DNA of 36,303 nucleotides from Chara braunii (taxonomy: Eukaryota; Streptophyta; Charophyceae; Charales; Characeae): positions 101,102 through 137,404 of the forward strand of contig BFEA01001113.1 in the NCBI GenBank assembly GCA_003427395.1, read 5' to 3'. Position 1 is the stretch's first letter. Every line of letters begins with the position of its first letter. The translations under genes were made by a program, and so were the position numbers. The notes under the pieces are model-generated. The model saw only the letters and a list, made by a program, of their open reading frames with translations, made no database searches and was not told where the DNA came from. Of the stretch, positions 9,791 through 20,593 are shown in pieces.

Positions 9791-11954
9791 CATAAACCTG
9801 CAAAACAGTGGGTTCCACAAACCACCAAGCATGATCCCAACATGCAACTTCCCTGACAAACAATAATCAAGCAACAATCATACAAAATAAATAAACGTAA
9901 AGACCCATAATAAAATAAGAAATAGCATAGACAATTCTCCACACCTAAGAATTATTGATTGCCTTGGTTTTGGCTCACGACTGGCCAGGGGTGGCAGCCC
10001 TTCCGTCAGCCTGACAACCCTTGTTCGGTCCACCTCAGGCCAGAACTAATGAGCCCATTTGTCTTGACAACCCGCTTAATTTGCCTCCAGATCAAGACCA
10101 CCGTACCCACTACTCGAGTATGGTGACCCTTTGGCGCACCTCACGCCAGGACACCCAGACTATAGCGGGTCTGGTCACCCTATGATAGTAAACCTCCCGT
10201 CAGTCCAACTGTCCCGTACCCGGATCTGACCACTGCAGTCGAGACCGGCTCACCCACCAGTTTTTGGCATAGGCCGCTGGTTGTCCCGAGTGTATCGGTC
10301 CCTCGCAGTGCGGGACCCTCCCAGCTGCGTCACGCAGGAGTTGGTCTACTCGCGATACACAAGGAGCTTCCACAAACTGCGAGCCCCGACGATAGGATAT
10401 GGCCAAAGCGTGGTACAACTTTACCTCCACCTGCGAGAGTTGTCACCTCCCTTCGGTGGGCGCATCCCCTCCGAGCTACCAATCCACAGTACGAAAGCTA
10501 ATTAGTTGCAATCACAAAGGTGGACCAGCCGAGGGCGTTTCTCATTTGTTGTAGCATAGGGGGTACACGCGGTCCCACATCTCTATCGGACCCACACGTG
10601 AACCGACGCACTGAGGTGCTGAAGTCCCAAGCGCGACTCGCCGTCGGTCGACTAGGACGCATCTCACTCACCACGCGTTACACCAAAACACACACATACA
10701 CACATGGAACGACACAAAACAAACAATACAACAACACTCCTAGTCCCTTTTGTAGTCCTCCCATAAACTTCCGACGCGGAAAAATCGGATAGGCGTCACG
10801 CGTGAGACTTAGTATAAAAATCGCGCAGGCATAAAATCTTCTCATATCGACTAACAATGCATGCTTACGCAAGTGGTCGCAATGATGACGTACTATGTAG
10901 TACCCATAAACACGAGGTCCTCAATAATCTCGAGGGTCGCGTTCGACACTCAAGTGCCGGCTGACTCGCGCCTTGAGGGGTTAATCTCTCGACGCTAGAC
11001 AACCACCAAGTGTGGTTGAGAACCACACCCTCTTCTGCACCCTGCGGAGAGTAGGTGGTACACAGGTTCAGACCTATGGTGACAATCGTCTCTTATTGCC
11101 CTGGAGACCAGCTCCATCATCCAAAATCTGGAGAAAAGTCAATGGGTTTGACTTAGACGGCTACCACGGACTACAACGCCCAACTATAAAAACTATAAAA
11201 TAAAAAGCGAAGGATAAAGGAGATCTCATTTTTCTCTCAACGCATAGTCCATTTAACCCTTGTGCACTGTCACAATAGGTCGTGCGAACACTCAAGGCGT
11301 ATATACATATATATAAAGGGTTATATATATGTGACGATCACTTCTCAAAGTCATAGTGAAACTTATCTCAACCATATATATGTATGTGATCGTAGGCAGT
11401 CAAATCCAAAGTTCGAACCACCAAACATACATGCAATCACATTAAAGATTCAACCAAAAGTCCATGCACAACACGGAGTCAACTTCAATCATTCTTTGTG
11501 CTCACACCCCTTGCTTTAGCCATACACTCTTTGTGCAACTCTCAAAATAAAATACTCAGTATCTTTGTTAAATGACCATTCAATAAAGTCCGGGTAAAAA
11601 CACAGCAAAACAATTCAAACCATAGGGCTAAAGCCTTTAGGTTGAGTGACACGAGTGGATTAGAGTTGATTCGTAAACCAACGAATCGGCAACAGACATG
11701 TTATCAATAATAACAGAAGATGATCTGTGTAGGATCAAGTTACAACAAGTCCAAATTTTGAACTAGAACGATAAAAAAAGACATATACCACAAGACAGGT
11801 CAATCCCCAAGCCAAATATCAGTATATGGGGGATAAACCGCTATAACACATTCTCACTCAAGATCTTCCTGTTATCTAAATCGAAGTCTACCGCTAAGCC
11901 TGTGTCCAAGAAAAGGTACAATTCGGCAGAATTTTTCCTATCCAGGGTGGATTG
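9791..11954. other. About 2.1 kb spacer
   Basis: No coding region with recognisable features. It contains a CA-rich stretch at 10683-10710 and AT-alternating tracts (TATATATAT-like) near 11300-11385. No transposon termini were identified. Confidence 0.4.
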
Positions 11955-11984
11955 CCAGAATCACCACCTATCAAAAATATAATC

Positions 11985-12600
11985 TAACTCTTCTAAACTA
12001 AGAAAAATTCGACAACGCTTCTCGTAGAAAAAGTGTCTTTTTATAATTTATATTAGCCCGAATACGGAAACTGAAAAAACAATTAACTCTAGAAAGTCGA
12101 ATTTTGTATAACTCCTCGAATTTGTAAAAATTTGGGCAGCATCTCCTTTAAAGAAGTAAAATTCACAGATTTATACTAAGTCAGATAAGAACTCAAACAT
12201 AAGATTTGAGTTTCATCAAGACAAAATTTAACCAACTCGTTAGATTTGTAGAAATCTCGGCAACGCTTCCCGTAGGAGAAGTAGCTTCTCAAAATTTATA
12301 CAAAGCTAAGTTCAGATCCTAAAATAAGACTTCCCAAGTTCAAATTTTGTCACTCCTTGAATTAGTAAAAATTTGGGCGGCACTTTCTTCAGAAAAAAGA
12401 CTTTCCAAATTTTTACTAAGCAATATATAAAATTTAGACAAGTTGAACTTTGAAAAATCAAAATTGAACTAACTCGTTAGTTTTGTAGAAATTTAGGCAG
12501 CGCTCCCCGTAGAGAAAGTAACTTACCAAGATTTATACAAGACCAAGTATAACAAATGATCCCAGAAAATGCGAAAATTGACCTAAGTAAGAAAAACTTA
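11985..12600. repeat. ~120-bp satellite with alternating A/B monomers
   Basis: Five or six diverged ~120-bp monomers. Starts are near 11990, 12110, 12234, 12350 and 12470, with a possible remnant near 12626. Each has a GTAGAAATTTGGGCAGC-like block followed by a CTT/CCCGTAGAGAAAGTA block and ATTTATACTAAG. Monomers at 12110 and 12350 share ACTCCTCGAATT-type openings. Those at 12234 and 12470 share AACTCGTTAG and CCCGTAG. The array therefore has a dimeric, ~240-bp higher-order period. Non-coding; it could be a satellite fragment or an internal array of an LTR retrotransposon. Confidence 0.8.
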
Positions 12601-12840
12601 GCTCAAGAAATGCAAGAATTGAAACTAACTCCTTAGCTCTAGCATGTGGCGAGCATCTAAAGCAACTATATATCAAATTGAAACTCGGACTAGGTAGTGG
12701 TCTCACTCAGTCACATGCCAGGCCAAATCACAATAGTAAGTACGCTCGCCAGCCCCCAAGTCAAATCCTTATAGATTAGTTCATGAAACCCTAAGATGAT
12801 TTATCCTTTATACCTAACTTACATATGACATGATGCTAGA

Positions 12841-13442
12841 CCATTCAACTTAGAAACAATGTCTAGCATGCCCTAGGATATACACAAACATGTTGCACAA
12901 CTACTTTTCGCTTCTTTGGTCATATGACTAAACCATTTAGCTTACAAATAATGTCTAGTCGCCTTGAACTGTTTAATATCCAAAGTTTAATAATTTTCGA
13001 CTTTGTTCTTAAAAGAAATGGAAATATGGGCAGGGGACGGAGTCATTCAGCTTTGAAACAATGCTTAGCTTGTCCATATTACTTCCAATTATATTATGTC
13101 GCTTCCGTTCTCTTCTTAATGATATGGCTTAGACCATTCAGCTTAGAAACAATGTTCAACTGTCAGTTCACATGCAAATATAAATAAAGAATTTTGTGTT
13201 ATACTCAGTTTATACTTATGTGCGTGGCTTCAGGCTAAACCATTCAACTTAGAAACAATGCTTAACCTTAGACAAAAAATCGTCCGTCAAAATTAAACAA
13301 GAAATTAAACTCGTCAGCCAGACAAACCCTCATAAATAAACAGAGCAACCAAGTCATTCAGCTTAGAAACAATGTCTGGTCCTTCATAAAACAACCAAAT
13401 AAACATAACCCTGGTCCATTCAGCTTAGAAACAATGTCAAGT
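12841..13442. repeat. Seven spaced copies of a ~25-bp motif
   Basis: The motif CCATTCAGCTTAGAAACAAT followed by GTCTAG or a variant begins near 12841, 12933, 13043, 13134, 13240, 13354 and 13416. Spacings are 92, 110, 91, 106, 114 and 62 bp. The motif is well conserved while the intervening sequence is largely unrelated. It directly follows the ~120-bp satellite. No coding potential. It is not a CRISPR array: the genome is eukaryotic and spacer lengths are irregular. Confidence 0.9.
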
Positions 13443-16400
13443 CCTTGATTGACCTGGTGAAACGCATGCAAATTGTCTTCCTCCCTCGTTCCCCCAGTTC
13501 ATCCCTTAGTCTGCTTCCAGTCAAAATAAAAATAAACTTAAGCTTTTCACAGACATTTCTACCATTCAGTTTGATTAGACCATGAAAAGAAAGCAAAAGT
13601 CATAGGGGAACACATGTATACATCAGTCGAACTAGAGGGAGATAGTCAAACAGGAGTACAGTGGGTTCATACAGTTAAAAGATGGTATACCTGATAATTC
13701 CCTGCCTCCAGAACTCCTCCTTAGTTACGGCAGAGCTCCCGCAATCGGTGGGCAGACTCCCCACAACATTTTGGTGCGGTCCTATGGATTGCAATCCCGC
13801 CTGTAGGCTGCCACCTTCCCCTAAGAACCAATAGACTAGACTTAGAGTAAGTAGGGCGGAAGAAGATAAGTTTGAGACTCTCAGATCCAAGAAAAGTGTC
13901 CTCAGACTCACGTGAGATGACCTTGATATCTTTCGAAACTCCTAAAGGCCCCGCAATGATGGCCAAACCGCAATAAGAACAGTTGAACCACAATCAAACG
14001 CCACAAATATGGTCGAAAGGATGGTCAACAAGCAGAACAACTTGTCCCAGACGATCCTTCAAGTCGCAGTAGTAACCCCCTTTTTACTGATCTCAATTCC
14101 TCCCACAAGCTCGAGATATGAAACGTCTCAGTCGTAGCCCAAACACCAAAACATGGATACGGCAGTCATACCTCTACTAAGAACAACAATAGTACCGCTC
14201 TTGCTTCACCTGCGCTCCACAGTAATATGACTCCGGCATGGTTCTTAGCAGCAACAATCTGGCCATCCGCACAGTCCGCGATCCGAACCACATTAGTCAA
14301 GACTCTGATTTGTCGGTTGTCGCCCAAAACACAATCTGCAATTCCTCCTAACTAGGAGAGTAGTGTAGTTGAGAAGCCGACTTTGAATGAAAATACGGGT
14401 GACACTACCAGTCAAGGCGCATGCAGATGTTGGTTGTGCAGACCACTGCCGTTACTAGGTATATATTATCATATCATCATCCCCATTTCTCCTTTTGTCT
14501 TTTTTTACTCAGGTAGCTTGACTCGCAGTCGATGCCGAATCCGAACTTGCGCCTGCAATCCCACAGTTTCGTGTATACATCAACTGAGCAACCTATCGTC
14601 AAGGAAAATAAGAAAGAATCTTCCGCATGAACATAGGAAGATACATTGCGACAGACATGTACTCCGAGGAAAGATTCGGGTGGGAGTATAGACTAGGGAG
14701 CTGTCGGATGCAACTATCGCCTTCATGCGTGAGGAAGGAAGAGAGAGATCCTCATGACTGCTCCTACAGTCGGTCAGCCAGCAGGCTGAGCGGACTTGGT
14801 TCCCCTTTCCGTCTCAAACTAATTTGTACCCCTAACTTCTTTCAAGCTGCAAGTAATTCTCCCATTTCCCTTGTCTCGCTTCCTTCTACTCCCTCACTCG
14901 TACATTCACCTGCAAACATCCATCTTCAGTGCATGGTCTCACACAGCCATCTGGCGTGACCATTTCTTCCAGTCAGGGCAAGGACGAGAGGATTACGACG
15001 AATCAGATCGGTGATGAAGGCTTTGAAAACGAAAGGTGTGATCACGAAGACTTTGACTCCCTGTCTTTCTCCTTCTCGTTCACACACGCATGAACACCCC
15101 TGCTTGCACTCACCTCTCCCTTCGTTCGACTCTTATTTCACACATAGGGAGACTGGACCTTTCCCTAGAACACGACCATATACAATTAACTCTCATGGGG
15201 AGCATAGTTGTTTCACGTGCTAGAGTCGAGGCGGCAAGCGGTGCGACCGAAGTGAAGCTCATGGGTGTCGACAGTGCACACACTCCTTGGTTCGCTGAGA
15301 TACTTAACACTGATAGTGAATCTTTCATTAGGAAACGAAAAGAAAGACTACCTTTTCTCTGCACTTTCCTCACGCAACCCTTATACTCCATCGAAGCTAG
15401 ACTACACCTCGAACCAAATATCTGAACCCATCACTTGTCTCGCAGCGTGCCTAAGCCCCCAAAACGCATCCCAGATTGCCTAGATCGGTCAAGGAATGAC
15501 CGTGATGCACCCTTTGCTCTGCTATGCCCGACCCCTCCTCGACTTTCACTCGCAATATATTTCCCTTCTAGTAACTCTCTCTATACTAACTCTTATACTA
15601 ATCCAACTTCAGAGTCGGGGTCGCTCGCCCTGAAAACCCCCGGATCGACTCCTTGTTCTTCTTATGTTGTTCACGATTGACTAATCCATACATTCTCCCC
15701 TTTTCTTCTTCCCGTCCCCACCATAGCTCCGCGCACACTTTTTCTCACTAACCCCCTTATCCACTGACTTTCTTCTAAATCCAACGTCGTCATTCGATTC
15801 ATTGGGGGTCAAAACCCCTGAATCGCATTTTTCCTTTCTTGATTCTGCTCAGGATCCATAGAGCTACGACTTCTTAACTTCACCCGGCTCGCACTTCACC
15901 ATCTCGATTCCTTAATGCACCTGGTGCGAATCTGCGCCGGGTTCATTTCACCATTTTCATCCCTTGCCTTCGCCCATCGCTCCGCGGCCTGTCTCCCCCA
16001 CAGTTGCTAACCCAGCGCCTTGGTAATCGCAATGGCCTGGCCTTATTACCCGACTATTCCAGTTACTTCATTTTTGCTCCAACAGCGGTCGGCGAAACCC
16101 GGTTTGGTCGACAGTGGCAACCATCCTAGGAGAACCTCAAAGGGCAGTAGCTAGTAATCGGTTTGACAAGGTCGCTACCCTGTCCTACCTATGGTCGCTC
16201 TGTTTGAGCAAAGTCGCCCCCCTTCGGGTTCCCAACGAATAAGTCCTCACACGGCCTGAGGAGTCGAGGGCACGGGCCACTGACAGTTGTGGAACTTGCG
16301 GCATAAGCCCCGGTGAAGATCTTGATGGTCGTAGTAAATATTCAAAGATGAACTTTGAAAACCGAAGTGGGGAAGGGTTCCTTGTGGTTGGCCCTTGCAG

Positions 16401-17302
16401 TCTGCGGCTTGCCTTGATGCATAGCCCATCATTTTTCGCGTCCCAACGGGTATGCACACACTAAAACCACTTACCATAGATCATGGGCGAAAGGTCGGGC
16501 ACCCGCAACGGGCCCGCGCTACCAAAATCCCCTCCGCCTCCTGGGCCAATCACCCATACTCGCATGCACGTTGAACTCCTCAGTCCACGTTTCAAAGCGG
16601 TCAGGACAGAGAAATTTCGCCAGCATCCCGAATACGCGAGGAACCCGTAGGTCAACAAAAAGAGGTGCGTGCTTAAGGTCCTCAACCGCCGTGACAACAA
16701 GACCCAGGGGGATAGCCCCGTCGGTCCCTCAACCCCTTTGTTCCTTCGTGCTACTCAGACATCCCCGCGTCCTCGCCGCTCCGATACTCCTACGTCGTTG
16801 TCGGCTTGATCTCGATCACGGAATCTTCTGGTTGAAAGTCTGACATCATAACCAATAGTGCTAGGCCCAAGGTTGGGTCTAGTATTGACGGACACCTAAA
16901 TAAACGGGTGTTGCGTGACGCAGCGATCTACCGGAACATTTTAAAACCACACATCGGCCTATCAGCCAACCTCACGGCCGTCAACCTTCTGCATCCACCG
17001 TGCGGCTATAAAGATCCATGTCGTCCTCAACGTCGTCCTCCATACGTACACATAGGTCACAACTCAAACGCACCAATCAAAATACAATTTTTTTTTAATC
17101 CTAGTTTAATCAGAAAAATAAAAAATTTGGCCGGCAACCAACACCGGCCTCACACTCGTTAATAAGAAGAGAGATCACGTGCGCCTTTAGTCTGCGTGCC
17201 CACACACTCTCTACTCTAGTCAACCATTCAATCTGCGTAAACAACAGACACCGCTGCAACCCGCGCGATTTACTCAGACCATAAACAGTTTATTTTCTGT
17301 CA
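13443..17302. other. About 3.9 kb with no supported gene
   Basis: Many short overlapping frames on both strands but no recognised domain. 14800-16000 is pyrimidine-rich on the plus strand. Two overlapping minus-strand frames at 16185-16477 have protein-like stretches (for example CKGQPQGTLPHFGFQ), but competing frames over the same bases leave the call unresolved. Confidence 0.4.
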
Positions 17303-17322
17303 TTTGCAAAAACAAGGGCGGA

Positions 17323-18406
17323 TACCCTTGTAAGCTAGCTTTCCAGCCCGGGCGCCCGGGGCGCCCGGTCGGGCGACCCCCCCGGGCAGGCACCCGGGCA
17401 CCCTCAGCGCCACCCCCCAAAAACCTCCAAAAAAAAAAATTGGCACTGTAGGCCTACGGCCCAAAGGGTGGAAAAAAATTAGGCGTAGGCCGCAAAATTT
17501 TTCAGGGCTTTGTAGACCCTGTTTCATGACTTTTTTTTTTTGTGCCTTGGCCATCGATCTGCGTCGATCCTCTTATTCTTAGTCTCTTCAGTTATTTTTC
17601 TTCTTTTCGTTTCTTCTTCTACTTTGTCTAGCTCTTCTTCTTATTGCTCCTCCATCAGTCTTTTCTCCCTCTACATAGTCGCCCTCTCCTTCCTCCACCA
17701 TCTCCTCCCTCCACATTAGTCTCCCTCTCGCCTTCATCCTCCTCAATCAGTAAACCTCCCTCCACATAGTCTCCCTCTCTCCTTCCTCCGCCATAGCTCC
17801 CTCTCTTGTCCTCCACATCAGGCTCCTTTCCTCTGCCATAGTCTCCCTCCTGCCTTCTTCTCCTCCATCAGTCTCCCTCCCTCCTCCTCCTCCGCCAGAG
17901 CCTCCCTTCCTCCCCCCCCTCCCCCCGCTATATGGTCTCCCTCCTCCATCCAGATACATAAATGTGCCCATCCCTCCTCCGTCACAACCTCCCTCCTCCT
18001 CTTCCCTCTCCATTGGCTCCCTCGGCTATAGACTCCCTCCCTCTCCACCGCCATAGTCTCCATCCTCCCTCGTCCCTCTAGTGCCACAACCTTCATCCTC
18101 CCTTCTCCCTCTCCCTCCATAACCTCTTTTTTCCTCCTCCTCCGCCATAACCTCCTCTTCCCTCCTCCCTCTGCCATAAGGCCCATAACCCCCCCCCCCC
18201 CCCCAAACACACGGAAACCAACATGCCTGAAAAAAAGAAATGAGGTCAGATTTGGGTTGTACTTGGAAAGCGCGGCAAGGTCCTGCAGGCCAAATTTTTT
18301 TTTTTTTTTAAATCAGTGGTTTTTTTTCATGCCCGGGGTACCCCGGGCGAGATCCCTACCCGGGTGTGGCGCCCGGGCGCTCCGGGAAAGCTAGCTTGTA
18401 AGGGTA
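17323..18406. mobile_element. Long-terminal-inverted-repeat element with GC-rich ends
   Basis: The left end TACCCTTGTAAGCTAGCTTT (17323) and the right end, read as reverse complement TACCCTTACAAGCTAGCTTT (18406), match at 18 of 20 bases. Inverted similarity then continues into CCCGGGCGCC blocks and, further in, A-run + TTGGC + AGGNCCT blocks. The terminal inverted repeats are thus long (perhaps 150 bp or more) but diverged. The ends read TA-CCC...GGG-TA, so a TA target duplication is possible. Weaker inverted similarity (GGGCGG, CAAAAA) continues outside, which leaves the true boundary uncertain. The interior is non-coding and pyrimidine-rich. Superfamily not determined. Confidence 0.65.
17575..18204. 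repeat. Pyrimidine-rich low-complexity core (CTCCCTC type)
   Basis: An irregular CTCCCTC/TCCTCC-rich tract fills most of the inverted-repeat element and ends in a C14 run (about 18190-18203). It yields purine-coded Glu/Gly-rich open frames on the minus strand, which are compositional artefacts. Confidence 0.9.
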
Positions 18407-18470
18407 TTCACACCGACACCGCCCAGATTTTTGAACGTAGGACCCGGTTTAACTACGATTCAAGGATCTG

Positions 18471-18650
18471 GCGAACCTCATTGGATTGCATCCTCTGACT
18501 GCGGTAGGGTTTCAGCTGACCCCTTTTGACCTCGCCGGCCAGACTCCCGGAGTCTTAGCCTCAGTCAACTACGAAATTCGACAGTCGCGTTGGGAACCTG
18601 CGGACTCCACCACATTGCAACCTACTGCGGTAAGGCTCTAGCTAGCCCCG
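18471..18650. repeat. Diverged ~120-bp direct duplication
   Basis: GAACCT...CATTG.A....CTGACTGCGGTA followed by AGCTGACCCC occurs at 18471-18522. A related version (GAACCT...ACTGCGGTAAGG...AGCTAGCCCC) occurs at 18594-18647. Non-coding. Confidence 0.5.
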
Positions 18651-18844
18651 ACAATCAATGCACCTTGGGTTATAGAAGAAACCTCAGGCAGAGACAGTCA
18701 AACAAATATCTCAAGCCCACAGTCAGACAATCCATGCCCCAAATAACAAGACAGACATCCCTTCAGTCTCAAGAGTCACTGAACATCATTATTAAACAAT
18801 CGACTGCGTATTCCCTAGAGATTTCCCTTCAGCCTTAGAGAATA

Positions 18845-19255
18845 CAGAGTGTTGACCCCAGAGAGGTCCCTTCCCTCGTCTGAGGATACTCCCAAGAGAC
18901 CTCTCGTCATCCTCAAGGAAGTATAGAGATACTGGCCCCAGAGAGATCCCTTCGCTTATCTGAGACAGAAGATAGACAACTTAGTCAAGAAACACGAAGT
19001 CCCTCTGCTGACAACTCTCTGGTCAAGCAAGTTTGAACGTCTTTATGTCAATCTTCTTAATAATTCTCTGGGACAGGCGACTCAGTCGTAAGACATGAAC
19101 TACCACCATTGACAACTCTCAAGTCAAGTAGAGTTGAACTTCTTTATGCCTATTTTCTTGATAATTCTCTTGGACAGACAACTCAGTCACGAAATCCCCT
19201 CCACTGACAACTCTCAAGTCAAGTAGAGTTGGACTTATTTATGTATGTCGAACTT
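18845..19255. repeat. Two adjacent tandem repeats (~80 bp and ~98 bp periods)
   Basis: CCCCAGAGAG-TCCCTTC occurs at about 18855 and 18933. Then TGACAACTCTC blocks start at 19009, 19110 and 19205. These share GTCAAGTAGAGTTG, CTTTATG, GATAATTCTCT and GACAACTCAGTCA, with a partial copy at about 18966. No coding frame follows them consistently. They lie just 3' (on the minus strand) of the LINE tail. Confidence 0.8.
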
Positions 19256-19487
19256 TCTCTTCATTACTGAAAGTAATATCGATTACACTTTGATCTGCCA
19301 CAGCCACAAACTCCCTAAACTTGATATTGCAGTAATACTTAGAAGGATGATCTCCCATCACACTATCACTGCAACTGCACCTCAAAGTTGTTTTCCCACT
19401 TAGGGATTTGATACCCTTAGACCGACAGTAGGTCTGCATCAAAAATACTTTAACCTCATTGGTCCTATCACTTGCAGAAATAAGAAG

Positions 19488-20047
19488 ATTTTTTTATTTT
19501 TTTTTTTTTTAATTTTTTTTTTTTTTTTTTTTTTTTGAAAACGCTCCATCTATTGATGGGGAGCATCACCTGCTGGAAACCGGGTCCAGCGTCCCGTTAT
19601 TTACACATCGTTGAAAGTGTCTTATACTGAGGAAAAAACAAAAAAAATTGAGAAGGAAAAATTAGGTAAAGTTGGGAAGGAAGGCTGAGCAAAAATGAGC
19701 AAATTATCTAAGGTATCCGCATATCAATCTCTATACCTTTCCCCCTTGGTACAATTTATCTGGCCATCTTCTTCGTGAGGGACGGGGGGCTGGGCCCAGG
19801 CGGGACCACTAGGGGCACCAGCGGGTCCATTCTTTCCCTTTCCCCTCGATTCGTACCCTCTTTTGTCTGCTATCCCGGACTTCTAGAGCCTGACTTCCAA
19901 TGCCAAGGGATGGGGGGGAAAAGGATCTGGGAAATACTCAAGGCCCCACATAGGGATGTTGGGGTCAATTAATATCCAATCCTTGAAGATGAGGCGGTAA
20001 TCTCGTGGAACTGATGCCTGTTGGTCCTCTTCTCGTGTCTGTTTATC
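19488..20047 (-). other. LINE 3' untranslated region and poly(A) tail
   Basis: About 510 bp without open frames follows the ORF2 stop. The 49-bp homopolymer-rich tract at 19488-19536 is T on the plus strand, with a few A/TTA interruptions, so it is a poly(A) tail for the minus-strand element. It marks the true 3' end. Confidence 0.85.
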
Positions 20048-20593
20048 TCATTCGATGTCGCCCGACCACTGTACCCTGGCCACCCATCCTTCCCTTGGAC
20101 CACCCAGCGATTCGTTGACGAATCTTGAGATCCTTTCTGATATGTCGTTGGGTCTGTGATATGAATCCAACACCTGTTTCGTTTCCCGCCATCTCTGCAT
20201 AATCTCCAGCTGGAAGCAATTCTTGAATTGTTCCTTCCTTTCCTCCTCTTCTGCTCTGACTCCTTCCATTGTCATTGCGCAGCGCTGCCACCATAGAACC
20301 CGTAGCACCGTCCTCTTTGCCAGAGCAAACATGTTCTTTGCATAGCTTGTGTCTTGTAGAGTTGGATGATGACCCAAAAGGATCGCTCTCCAGTCCCATG
20401 GCAATGATTGGTTCGGAACCATCTGCCTCCACACCCTCTCCCACCATCTCCATGTTAGGACTGCCGTCGGACATTGCAGGAAGACATGCTCTATTGTTTC
20501 TATTCTCATTTGTGACGGAAAGCTTTGGAGGCAGCATGAACACCATGGATGAGCCCGTCCTATTTGTTCAACTGAGTGTGATCGATTAACCAA
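20048..20593 (-). pseudogene. LINE ORF2 C-terminus with zinc-binding motif
   Basis: Continues ORF2 after a frameshift near 20580. It contains WCSCC...IEHVFLQC, the C-X2-C...H-X4-C pattern of the zinc-binding domain found at the end of plant L1-type reverse transcriptases, followed by a Trp-rich stretch (LTWRWWERVW) and a charged tail. It stops at 20048. The preceding block (IAHRCLPTNNW) is in the previous frame. Confidence 0.85.

Noticed and set aside
12841-13442. CRISPR array
   Set aside because: Repeats are spaced irregularly (62-114 bp), the repeats vary, there are no cas genes, and the surrounding genome is eukaryotic.
17575-18210. Long Glu/Gly/Arg-rich open frames on the minus strand
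   Set aside because: Produced by the CTCCCTC low-complexity tract; no domain and no non-repetitive sequence.
20269-20589. Plus-strand frames inside the LINE
   Set aside because: Antisense shadows of the well-supported LINE ORF2 on the minus strand.
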